A DNA stretch of 5,399 nt from Lachnospiraceae bacterium (GTDB lineage: Bacteria; Bacillota; Clostridia; Lachnospirales; Lachnospiraceae), in NCBI GenBank assembly GCA_003535955.1, contig DPZM01000154.1, forward strand, positions 1 through 5,399. The letters run 5' to 3'. This document shows, piece by piece, positions 1-5,399 of the stretch. Each line of letters begins with the position of its first letter. Position 1 is the stretch's first letter. Position numbers and translations under genes: made by a program. The notes under the pieces were generated by a model. The model made no database searches, was not told the origin of the DNA, and was given only the letters and a program-made list of their open reading frames with translations.

Positions 1-787
1 AGCCTTCGCATACAATAAGGTTATCTTTCCTTGCGGTACGCGCGTGATTCAGCCCGTACAGGTTGCGACCCTTATCGAAGACCATGGTCTCGGGTGAATT
101 CAGATATTTGGGCTCACCCTGCCCCATGACTCGGCCGCCGAAAGCGATTACCCGGTGGTTAACATCCATGATCGGGAAGATGGCCCTGTTCCAGAACATG
201 TCGGTCATGCCTTCCTTCTCATTCATATAGAAGATACGCATCTCACGAAGGACCCCGTCATCATATCCCTTACTCTTCAGGTAACGATACATCAGGTTCC
301 GTCCGGTGACCGCATATCCCAATCCGAACTTGTTTATTGTTTCATCCGATAAGCCCCTGCCCTTAAAATATTCCATGGCACGCTCACCGGCCTCACTTCT
401 CAACTGATAATAATAGTACTTGCCTGCTTCCTTATAGGCTTCAAGGATCCTTGCCTTAAGGTTGTCCTTCTTACGCTCTTCCTCGGAGTACTCTATCTCA
501 GGCAGAGTCACTCCCGCCCTGTCAGCCAAAAGCTTCAGGGCCTCGGGAAAGGTAAAGTTCTCATACTCCATTATGAAGGTGATCACGTTCCCGCTCTTGC
601 CGCAACCGAAGCAGTGATACATCTGCCTGGCCTGATTGACGGAAAATGAGGCTGACTTTTCATTATGGAAAGGACACAGACCGAAGTGGTTGCTGCCCTT
701 CTTCTGCAATCGGACGTAGGAAGATATCACGTCCACTATATCATTTCTTGACCTTACCTCTTCAACAAGGTTATCAGGATAATACAA
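1..787 (-). CDS. dnaG: DNA primase DnaG, N-terminal part (cut by window edge)
   Basis: DnaG synthesises the RNA primers used by the replicative polymerase, working with the DnaB-type helicase at the fork. The visible 262 codons cover the CHC2 zinc-binding domain (residues about 1-97, with ligands C38, H41, C59 and C62 in the motifs CPFH and CFGC) and the N-terminal part of the RNA polymerase core. Core motifs include RAIFPIMD near 201-208, FGGR at 216-219 and KYLNSPET at 227-234. The sequence ends at VCEG; E261 corresponds to the catalytic glutamate that opens the TOPRIM fold. Known family members are about 600 residues, so more than half lies beyond the left edge. The start is TTG at 787-785: an in-frame TGA sits five codons upstream at 802-800, and the next ATG would fall inside the zinc domain. 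The gene follows dgt by 19 nt and is probably cotranscribed with it. A sigma factor gene (rpoD/sigA) often follows dnaG but is not visible here. Confidence 0.97.
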   Translation of the reverse strand, partial: MYYPDNLVEEVRSRNDIVDVISSYVRLQKKGSNHFGLCPFHNEKSASFSVNQARQMYHCFGCGKSGNVITFIMEYENFTFPEALKLLADRAGVTLPEIEYSEEERKKDNLKARILEAYKEAGKYYYYQLRSEAGERAMEYFKGRGLSDETINKFGLGYAVTGRNLMYRYLKSKGYDDGVLREMRIFYMNEKEGMTDMFWNRAIFPIMDVNHRVIAFGGRVMGQGEPKYLNSPETMVFDKGRNLYGLNHARTARKDNLIVCEG

Positions 788-795
788 ATTGTTCG

Positions 796-801
796 TTCCT
801 C
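796..801 (-). promoter_or_regulatory. Ribosome-binding site that supports the TTG start of dnaG
   Basis: On the minus strand the sequence reads GAGGAA followed by eight bases and then TTG. The core GAGG at 801-798 is a reasonable Shine-Dalgarno match. It overlaps the in-frame TGA at 802-800 that rules out any longer dnaG reading frame, so this site and the stop together fix the non-ATG start. It lies just after the dgt stop codon, which would suit coupled translation of the pair. Confidence 0.6.
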
Positions 802-806
802 ACTGT

Positions 807-1814
807 TCAGTCTTTCCATGAATCCGGCATATATATGTCGTTAAATACTGCTATGGCAAACCTGTCGGACATCGATGATATATAGTCACATACGACCCGC
901 TCCAGGCTGTCGCCCCGTTCCTCCATGAGCTTCTTGTACTCCTCGGGAAGCATGTGATTGTTCTTATAATAATACTCGTACAGGTTCTCAATAAGGCGCT
1001 CGGCCTTGACCTCTTCGCCCTTGGCCTTGGGGTTCTGATATACATTCTCGAACATGAACCTCCGAAGGTCCATCATGGCCTGACCTATTTCATCGGACAT
1101 TTTAATGTCGTCAATATCCTGACTGGTTGTGATTATATCATGGATAAACCTGTCGAGCCTCTTGTTGGTCGTGTCGCCCAGGGTGTTCCTTAACTCCTTG
1201 GGGATATCATCCTCGCTTAATATCCTGCCCCTGATGGCATCGTCCATATCATGATGGATATAGGCTATCTTATCTGACAAACGGACGATCCTGCCTTCCA
1301 GGGTATTGGGCATCGATGATGTCTGGTGATTAAGGATACCGTCCCTTACTTCCCAGGTAAGGTTCAGTCCCCTGCCTTCCTTCTCCAGCACTTCAACAAC
1401 CCGCCTGCTCTGTACATTATGCTTAAAACCTGCCGGACATACCCTGTCAAGAGCACGTTCCCCGGCATGGCCGAAGGGTGTATGCCCAAGGTCATGTCCC
1501 AGTGCTATCGCCTCAACAAGATCTTCATTAAGTCTAAGCGCCTTGGCAATGGTCCTCGCATTCTGTGAAACCTCCAGGGTATGTGTGAGCCTGGTCCTGT
1601 AGTGATCGCCCTCGGGTGTTAAGAAGACCTGCGTCTTATCCTTAAGACGCCTGAATGACTTGGAATGAAGGATCCTGTCCCTGTCCCTCTGGAAAACAGG
1701 CCTTATATCGCACTCCTGCTCTAACACATCCCTGCCCATTGTATTCACCGACAGGGTTGCGCACGGTCTTAAGTACTCCTTTTCTCTTTGTTCGAGCATT
1801 TCACGTATCGTCAT
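807..1814 (-). CDS. dgt: HD-domain deoxyguanosinetriphosphate triphosphohydrolase-like protein
   Basis: Members of this family hydrolyse dGTP or other dNTPs to the deoxynucleoside and triphosphate, helping to set dNTP pools in the cytoplasm. With the start used here the protein has 335 residues, the usual size of the bacterial type-2 dGTPase-like group. The HD metal site is complete: H78 in RLTHTLEV, H107-D108 in GHDLGHTPFGH, and D181 in RLSDKIAYI. The family motif FKHN lies at 130-133. I chose the ATG at 1814 because the protein then begins MTIREMLEQREKEYL, which resembles the usual family N-terminus, with a modest AAAGGGA upstream. In-frame alternatives are ATG at 1847, ATG at 1874 and TTG at 1895. 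The longest adds 27 residues starting with a lysine-rich stretch encoded by an A-rich leader, and looks unlikely to be real. The gene follows the rpsT terminator and precedes dnaG by 19 nt, a pairing familiar from Clostridia. Substrate preference cannot be read from sequence. Confidence 0.93.
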   Translation of the reverse strand: MTIREMLEQREKEYLRPCATLSVNTMGRDVLEQECDIRPVFQRDRDRILHSKSFRRLKDKTQVFLTPEGDHYRTRLTHTLEVSQNARTIAKALRLNEDLVEAIALGHDLGHTPFGHAGERALDRVCPAGFKHNVQSRRVVEVLEKEGRGLNLTWEVRDGILNHQTSSMPNTLEGRIVRLSDKIAYIHHDMDDAIRGRILSEDDIPKELRNTLGDTTNKRLDRFIHDIITTSQDIDDIKMSDEIGQAMMDLRRFMFENVYQNPKAKGEEVKAERLIENLYEYYYKNNHMLPEEYKKLMEERGDSLERVVCDYISSMSDRFAIAVFNDIYMPDSWKD

Positions 1815-1914
1815 GCGCTGCAATCCCTTTCTGATTTTTGCCCACATCTTTATATATTCGCCGCCATCTCCCATTTTCCTTTTTTTCTTTTTCAAAGTTT
1901 TGTGTTGTTTCGCA

Positions 1915-1956
1915 AAAAGAAGAGGTCAGGTTTGACGGTACCTGACCTCTTCTTTT
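1915..1956 (-). terminator. Strong intrinsic terminator after rpsT
   Basis: A perfect 17-bp inverted repeat (1915-1931 with 1940-1956) encloses an 8-nt loop. The core is GAGGTCAGGT paired with ACCTGACCTC. On the minus strand the stem runs into CTTCTTTTTGCG, giving the U-rich tail of a rho-independent terminator. It starts 11 nt after the rpsT stop and separates rpsT from dgt. The outer A/T pairs also give a short T run on the plus strand, so it could work in both directions, but no plus-strand gene is seen to need it. Confidence 0.9.
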
Positions 1957-1967
1957 ATGATAAATAC

Positions 1968-2231
1968 TTACGCAATCTTATTAACTGCCTTGGTTAAACG
2001 TGAAATCTTCCTTGAAGCAGTGCTCTTATGGTAGATACCCTTGGAAGCAGCCTTGCTGATCTCGGAAATCGCAGCCTTAAGTGCCTCATCGGCAGCCGCT
2101 TTATCTCCTGCTTCGATAGCAGCGTATACCTTCTTAACGAAGGTCTTAACCTTACTCTTAGCAGCCTTGTTGCGCTCAGTCTTAGTAGCGATAACAAGAA
2201 TTCTCTTCTGAGCTGATTTAATATTAGCCAT
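1968..2231 (-). CDS. rpsT: 30S ribosomal protein S20
   Basis: S20 is a primary 16S rRNA-binding protein of the small ribosomal subunit and helps early 30S assembly. The 87-residue product has the normal family length and the typical start MANIKSAQKR. It is rich in lysine and alanine throughout, as expected for its three-helix bundle, and contains the family segment KGIYHKSTASRKISRL near residues 65-80. The ATG at 2231 is preceded by AAGGAGGTG at ideal distance, so the start is secure. The gene appears to be a single transcription unit, with its own promoter at 2324-2352 and an intrinsic terminator 11 nt after the stop. The upstream oxidoreductase operon ends just before this promoter with no obvious terminator, so some readthrough into rpsT is possible. 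Nothing unusual is seen in the protein. Confidence 0.98.
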   Translation of the reverse strand: MANIKSAQKRILVIATKTERNKAAKSKVKTFVKKVYAAIEAGDKAAADEALKAAISEISKAASKGIYHKSTASRKISRLTKAVNKIA

Positions 2232-2236
2232 CCTTA

Positions 2237-2245
2237 CACCTCCTT
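2237..2245 (-). promoter_or_regulatory. Near-perfect Shine-Dalgarno sequence of rpsT
   Basis: AAGGAGGTG on the minus strand matches the anti-Shine-Dalgarno end of 16S rRNA over nine bases. Seven bases separate the GGAGG core from the ATG. It is the strongest ribosome-binding site in the window, as expected for a highly translated ribosomal protein gene. Confidence 0.9.
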
Positions 2246-2323
2246 CGCGTAAAATTGACCCCGTATAAACGAATCATGAATGTGCTCACAAAATGACACG
2301 GACTTTCATTCGCACACTATAGT

Positions 2324-2352
2324 ATTCTATGTCTTTCGACCTCTTGTGTCAA
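2324..2352 (-). promoter_or_regulatory. Sigma-A type promoter of rpsT
   Basis: On the minus strand a consensus -35 box TTGACA (2352-2347) is followed by a 17-bp spacer and a -10 box TAGAAT (2329-2324, five of six matches). Upstream of the -35, positions 2353-2384 are A/T-rich with A and T tracts that could act as an UP element. The predicted transcript starts near 2317, giving a leader of about 85 nt before the rpsT ATG. I found no convincing leader structure that would hide the ribosome-binding site. Confidence 0.85.
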
Positions 2353-2383
2353 GCAGAAATCCATATTTTTCAAAATAATATTT

Positions 2384-4039
2384 TCAACCCTGTTTTTTAT
2401 CGGTAGCGTTCCATGACTTTACATTGGCCGAAGGTGCACCCTTTCTTCTCTGAAAAGCCGGATCGGCTTGATCATCCGGTATATCCAGCCTCTGAAGCTT
2501 CTCGGTAACACTGCCGGGTGTGACCCTCGGGTCATCCTCTACACTAAGCCCCCTTATCCGTTCCGTCACACTTCCCGGCGGCCGGTTCTCAAATGCACTA
2601 AGCTCGCTCCCCAGATCGAACAGCTTCTCAGTAGGTGACTTTTCTTTTTTCAGGGACTGCTTCCTGCGTTCCTCTTCTATCCGTTTCTTCTCAGCCTCCT
2701 CAGCTTCAAGCCTCAGCTTTTCCTCAGCCTGCCGCTTCTCTAATAGTTCCACCCGCTCTCGTTCCATGTTAAGGACCTGCTCGTGCTTCTTAAGCTCAGC
2801 CTCAATGATCTGCTCATCATCAGAAGCGTTCTTATCAGCTGACGCAAAGTCAATCTCATGAGGCAGCTTATCGGTGATACCCTTATGCGGGCTCTCGGGA
2901 AGCATTTCTCTTGCATCTTTGGCATTCTTCTGCTTGGGCTTAACGGTATTCTCATATTCCGTATCTGAAACCGATTTCTCGCTGATCTTGCGGACAACCG
3001 ATTTCTGTTTCTTGATCTTCTTAATCCTGCGAACGCCGTCCTCAGACGATGTGACCATTGTCGTATTGTCCCTCTCGAAGGGATATTCAATGCCCCATGC
3101 ACTCCTGATCGAATCCATGAGCTGCATCATACGAAGGATCTGCGCATGCGGCATCTCGGGGCACTCTATCTTACCCTCCCTTATGGCCCTCATTACCGAC
3201 TGTACTTCATATTCATAGCCGGTTATCTGTGTGGGCGCCGTATACTCGGCAACTATCTTACGTTCAAGGTTGAAGACCCTTACCATCTCGTAGTTATTGA
3301 TGTTCTCTATTTCAATATATCCGTTTGTTCCGTTTATCAGTCCCCGCCTGTCGGTCTGGGCAAGCATTGTGGCATATAATGAAGCCATCTTGCCGTCCCG
3401 ATAGGTTAACATAATATTCTCCTGGGCATCCACTCCCGAATCAAGCTTGACGCAGTTGGCGGCTATCGAATCAATCCCGTCACCGAAAACCATTGAAGCA
3501 AAGTTCAAAACATAAACGCCAAGGTCAAGCAATGCGCCGCCCGCAAGCTCGGGACGGACAAGGCGTGATTTTGTAATGAGCGGATAACCGAGATTGGCCG
3601 AAAGTGAAGTGGGATTGCCTATGATCCCCGATTTTAAGACTTTATTGATAAGGCCCCTCATGGGCATGTATCTTGTCCACATGGCTTCGGCAAGCAGGAG
3701 TCCCCTCTCCTCAGCCATATAGAGAACTTCCTCGGCCTGTGCGGCATTGGCGCAGAATGCCTTCTCGCAAAGGACGTGTTTACCGTGATTTAAAGACATC
3801 TTGATATGGTCATAATGATGCGAATGAGGCGTGGCAATGTAAACCAGCTCGACATAAGGATCGGAAAGCATGTCAGAGTAGGACCCGTAGGCCTTCTCAA
3901 ACCCGTATTTATCGGCAAACGCTCTGGCTCTGGCAACATCCCGCGATGCTATCGCGTAACACTCGGTGCCCTTAAGCTGCTGAAGTGTCGTAGCCATGGT
4001 TCCTGCAATATTTCCTGCCCCGATAATACCTATCTTCAT
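2384..4039 (-). CDS. Gfo/Idh/MocA-family NAD(P)-dependent oxidoreductase with long C-terminal coiled/repeat tail
   Basis: Residues 1 to about 325 form a complete Gfo/Idh/MocA oxidoreductase. The Rossmann dinucleotide-binding motif GIIGAGNIAG is at 4-13, the lysine motif CEKA at 91-94, and GGALLDLGVYVLN at 167-179. From family knowledge, K93, D172, Y176 and H75 line up with the active-site residues of dimeric dihydrodiol dehydrogenase, so a sugar or diol-type substrate is plausible but not determined. Typical members end near residue 330. Here the frame continues for about 220 more: a basic linker (about 337-355), a polar, probably disordered stretch, an E/K/R-rich helix likely to be a coiled coil or single alpha helix (about 407-467), and a repeat-bearing end (468-526). 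The ATG at 4039 has AGGGA upstream and follows the NYN gene by 11 nt. The usual EKP motif reads EKA. I do not recognise the tail. Confidence 0.9.
   Translation of the reverse strand: MKIGIIGAGNIAGTMATTLQQLKGTECYAIASRDVARARAFADKYGFEKAYGSYSDMLSDPYVELVYIATPHSHHYDHIKMSLNHGKHVLCEKAFCANAAQAEEVLYMAEERGLLLAEAMWTRYMPMRGLINKVLKSGIIGNPTSLSANLGYPLITKSRLVRPELAGGALLDLGVYVLNFASMVFGDGIDSIAANCVKLDSGVDAQENIMLTYRDGKMASLYATMLAQTDRRGLINGTNGYIEIENINNYEMVRVFNLERKIVAEYTAPTQITGYEYEVQSVMRAIREGKIECPEMPHAQILRMMQLMDSIRSAWGIEYPFERDNTTMVTSSEDGVRRIKKIKKQKSVVRKISEKSVSDTEYENTVKPKQKNAKDAREMLPESPHKGITDKLPHEIDFASADKNASDDEQIIEAELKKHEQVLNMERERVELLEKRQAEEKLRLEAEEAEKKRIEEERRKQSLKKEKSPTEKLFDLGSELSAFENRPPGSVTERIRGLSVEDDPRVTPGSVTEKLQRLDIPDDQADPAFQRRKGAPSANVKSWNATDKKQG
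2462..2581 (-). repeat. Two tandem 20-residue protein repeats in the oxidoreductase tail
   Basis: Residues 487-506 and 507-526 of the oxidoreductase align without gaps. Both share P-G-S-V-T-E, then a basic residue and an aliphatic residue, then L nine residues after the P, and a D-D pair further on. The two DNA copies (2581-2522 and 2521-2462) differ at many codon positions, so conservation is at protein level and the duplication is not recent. A shorter related motif occurs at residues 468-476 (SPTEKLFDL), with a more degenerate GITDKL at 387-392. Confidence 0.7.
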
Positions 4040-4050
4040 AATCCGTTCCC

Positions 4051-4947
4051 TTAATTTTTCAGCCTTACCGTGTTGTTGTTTACAGTCATCCCGTCCATGT
4101 CGTTTATGAACTGGGAGAACTTGGAGTACTTGTAATTCCTTATATTGAAATTGGTGACTTTCTTTTCGATCTTCTGTTTAAGCTCCGGAAGGCTCATGGT
4201 CCTGCCGGGTGCCTGATTCACTATTTCCCTTGCTATCTTCTCGATCTGTTCCCTGGTCACGTCTGATTCTGCCAAATCAACGTAGATCGTCTTGCCCACC
4301 TGCTTAAGATGCAGGCTCTTGAAGGACTCAAGGAATTTACTGAGCTTACTGTAACCGTAATTACGCACGTCAAAGTCAGCATGGCGGTTGCTTATCTTAT
4401 TTCCCAGCTCACCGACTGTCGTATCCTTGTCATTGGCATCATTGTCGGTGATTATCTTAAGGATCGTCTCTTCGATGTCATCCCTTGAGGTATCGCCCTC
4501 CTGGGTCTCCTCGGCAGCCAGCACTTCAAGATATTTAAACATTGTGCAGGAAGCCCTGAAGGCTTCGACCGTCTTCTGCTCTCCCATTCCGATGACTAAC
4601 ATCCCGGCTTCTCTTAAGCGTGCGGCCAGCCTCGTAAAGTCGCTGTCCGAGCTTACCAGACAGAAGCCGTCGACCTTACCCGAATACAGGATGTCCATCG
4701 CATCGATGATCATTGCGGAATCGGTTGAATTCTTACCCTGGGTGTAGGAATACTGCTGTACCGGGGTTATCGAATTCTTAAGGACCACTTCCTTCCAGCC
4801 TGCAGTTGAAGGATTGGTCCAGTCACCGTAGGCCCTCTTGTAGGTTGCAATACCATAGTTGGATATCTCATCCAGTATAAACTTTATGTATCTTATTGAT
4901 ATGTTCTCGGCATCTATAAGGACTGCGAGACGTCTTTCCTGTTCCAT
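4051..4947 (-). CDS. NYN-domain putative ribonuclease with two OST-HTH/LOTUS domains
   Basis: The N-terminal region, residues about 5-142, is an NYN (LabA/DUF88-like, PIN-fold) domain. Characteristic acidic positions are present: D12 in VLIDAEN, D76 in KNSTDSAM, and D101 and D103 in SSDSDF. Proteins of this fold are metal-dependent nucleases, usually acting on RNA. After a short linker come two similar modules of about 70 residues (about 155-226 and 229-297) that I read as OST-HTH/LOTUS domains, a fold linked to RNA binding. Each contains F-[DN]-[VI]-R-N-Y-x-Y-S-K-[LF]-S-x-F (192-205 and 267-280). The architecture resembles a small bacterial version of the NYN-plus-LOTUS arrangement known from animal MARF1. 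The 298-residue protein is soluble, with no signal peptide or membrane segment. GAGGAG sits just before the ATG, and the gene lies 16 nt after the thioesterase and 11 nt before the oxidoreductase. Its RNA target is unknown. Confidence 0.88.
   Translation of the reverse strand: MEQERRLAVLIDAENISIRYIKFILDEISNYGIATYKRAYGDWTNPSTAGWKEVVLKNSITPVQQYSYTQGKNSTDSAMIIDAMDILYSGKVDGFCLVSSDSDFTRLAARLREAGMLVIGMGEQKTVEAFRASCTMFKYLEVLAAEETQEGDTSRDDIEETILKIITDNDANDKDTTVGELGNKISNRHADFDVRNYGYSKLSKFLESFKSLHLKQVGKTIYVDLAESDVTREQIEKIAREIVNQAPGRTMSLPELKQKIEKKVTNFNIRNYKYSKFSQFINDMDGMTVNNNTVRLKN
4057..4485 (-). repeat. Tandem duplicated OST-HTH module within the NYN protein
   Basis: Copy one is encoded at about 4485-4270 and copy two at about 4263-4057. 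The best-conserved block recurs exactly 75 residues apart: F192 to F205 and F267 to F280 share F, R-N-Y, Y-S-K, S and F positions. Flanking helices agree in hydrophobic pattern but much less in identity, which suggests an old duplication. The domain name is my reading of the pattern and was not confirmed by a profile search. Confidence 0.65.
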
Positions 4948-4963
4948 GTTCTCCTCAAATAAT

Positions 4964-5374
4964 CTACCTTGACCTTAACATAGCTTCGTAAAACTCATGA
5001 TTGCTCTTCTTCATCGACACAGGCTTATTGTCCCTGTCAAGGAAGCAGTGGCTTGTGCGCCCAACCGTACACAGTTCGCCTGTTGAATCAAGATATACCT
5101 TATACGACACGACCATCTTGATCCCGTTGAACTTCTCCAGTTCAACCACGATCCTTGCGGTATCCCCGAACCTTATCATCTTCTTATATTCGCATTCAAC
5201 CGTAAGCACCGGCGAAACAATGCCTTCATGCTCAAGCCTTGCATATGCGTAGCCGCGGTCATCCATATAGGCAGTCCTTGCTTCCTCAAACCATCTGATA
5301 TAGTTCGAGTGATGGATGACTCCCATCTGGTCGCTCTCATAATATTGTGTCTTATGTATGTATGTGTAAGCCAT
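4964..5374 (-). CDS. Acyl-CoA thioesterase, YbgC/4HBT hotdog-fold family
   Basis: This 136-residue protein has the size and motif order of single-domain hotdog thioesterases, which hydrolyse acyl-CoA or related thioesters in the cytoplasm. The signature ESDQMGVIHHSNYIRWFEEAR at 13-33 contains D15, the position of the catalytic aspartate in the YbgC/4-hydroxybenzoyl-CoA thioesterase group. The rest fits the expected strand pattern, including the central stretch around VECEYKKMIRFGD (59-71) and a late RTSHCFLDRD segment (105-114). The ATG at 5374 is supported by AGGAAA upstream and an in-frame TAG three codons before it. It is the first visible gene of the run that continues with the NYN protein 16 nt later; its promoter is not in the window. 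The acyl substrate cannot be predicted. Aromatic and short-chain acyl-CoA are both known in the family. Confidence 0.93.
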   Translation of the reverse strand: MAYTYIHKTQYYESDQMGVIHHSNYIRWFEEARTAYMDDRGYAYARLEHEGIVSPVLTVECEYKKMIRFGDTARIVVELEKFNGIKMVVSYKVYLDSTGELCTVGRTSHCFLDRDNKPVSMKKSNHEFYEAMLRSR

Positions 5375-5399
5375 AATTTCCTAAAATGACACATTGGTT

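Noticed and set aside
1849..1854. TATAAA as a -10 box for a dgt promoter.
   Set aside because: The hexamer 17 bp upstream (GGAAAA) is a poor -35 match and A/T-rich hexamers are common here, so it was not annotated as a promoter.
2246..2317. Possible hairpins in the rpsT leader, such as GAATG pairing with CATTC.
   Set aside because: Pairings are five to six bp, A/T-rich, mutually exclusive and do not cover the ribosome-binding site, so no regulatory structure is claimed.
2372..2384. A/T-only inverted repeat AAAATAATATTTT at the end of the oxidoreductase gene, considered as a terminator.
   Set aside because: It has no GC pairs and only one central base, so no stable hairpin could form. It is better read as part of the A/T-rich region upstream of the rpsT promoter.
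2520..2861. Open plus-strand frame of 113 codons, serine- and leucine-rich, opposite the oxidoreductase tail.
   Set aside because: It is the complement of the lysine/glutamate-rich tail on the minus strand; it has no ribosome-binding site or recognisable motif and sits inside a well-supported gene.
2740..3102. Second minus-strand frame of 120 codons overlapping the oxidoreductase tail, very arginine- and serine-rich.
   Set aside because: The composition is what a frame shift of the lysine/glutamate-rich tail produces, and the main frame is uninterrupted, so it is not evidence of a separate gene or a frameshift.
4388..4747. Open plus-strand frame of 119 codons opposite the NYN gene.
   Set aside because: The minus-strand NYN protein has intact motifs across this stretch, and the plus-strand frame shows no initiation signal or family feature.

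Overview
The window reads entirely from the minus strand and looks like ordinary chromosome of a low-to-mid GC Firmicute, most likely a clostridial Lachnospiraceae-type organism. The grounds are a dgt-dnaG gene pair, strong GGAGG ribosome-binding sites, frequent AGG and ATA codons, and a clostridial style of the encoded proteins. This assignment is inferred from gene order and protein character; no search was run. I saw no mobile element, CRISPR array, tRNA or rRNA.

In transcription order (right to left) there are three blocks. The first, 5374 to 2384, is a tight three-gene run: a YbgC/4HBT-type acyl-CoA thioesterase, an NYN-domain putative ribonuclease carrying two C-terminal OST-HTH/LOTUS domains, and a Gfo/Idh/MocA-family oxidoreductase with an unusual tail of about 220 residues. 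The gaps are only 16 and 11 nt, so the three are probably cotranscribed. Any promoter lies beyond the right edge. The second block is rpsT (ribosomal protein S20), with its own near-consensus sigma-A promoter, a leader of about 85 nt, a near-perfect Shine-Dalgarno sequence and a strong intrinsic terminator. The third block is dgt (HD-domain dNTP triphosphohydrolase) followed 19 nt later by dnaG (DNA primase). dnaG starts with TTG and is cut by the left edge just as its TOPRIM domain begins.

The rpsT and dgt-dnaG blocks are housekeeping genes for translation, nucleotide-pool control and replication priming. The most unusual material is in the first block. The oxidoreductase is a complete enzyme fused to a basic linker, a long E/K/R-rich helical segment and several copies of a short motif, approximately S-x-T-E-[KR]-[LI]-x-x-L, the last two inside a 20-residue tandem repeat. 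The adjacent NYN protein has a duplicated RNA-binding-type module. Whether the metabolic enzymes and the putative RNase act together is open; proximity is the only evidence here.

No gene-free stretch exceeds 300 bases. The longest is the 152-bp interval between the oxidoreductase and rpsT, which holds the rpsT promoter and leader.
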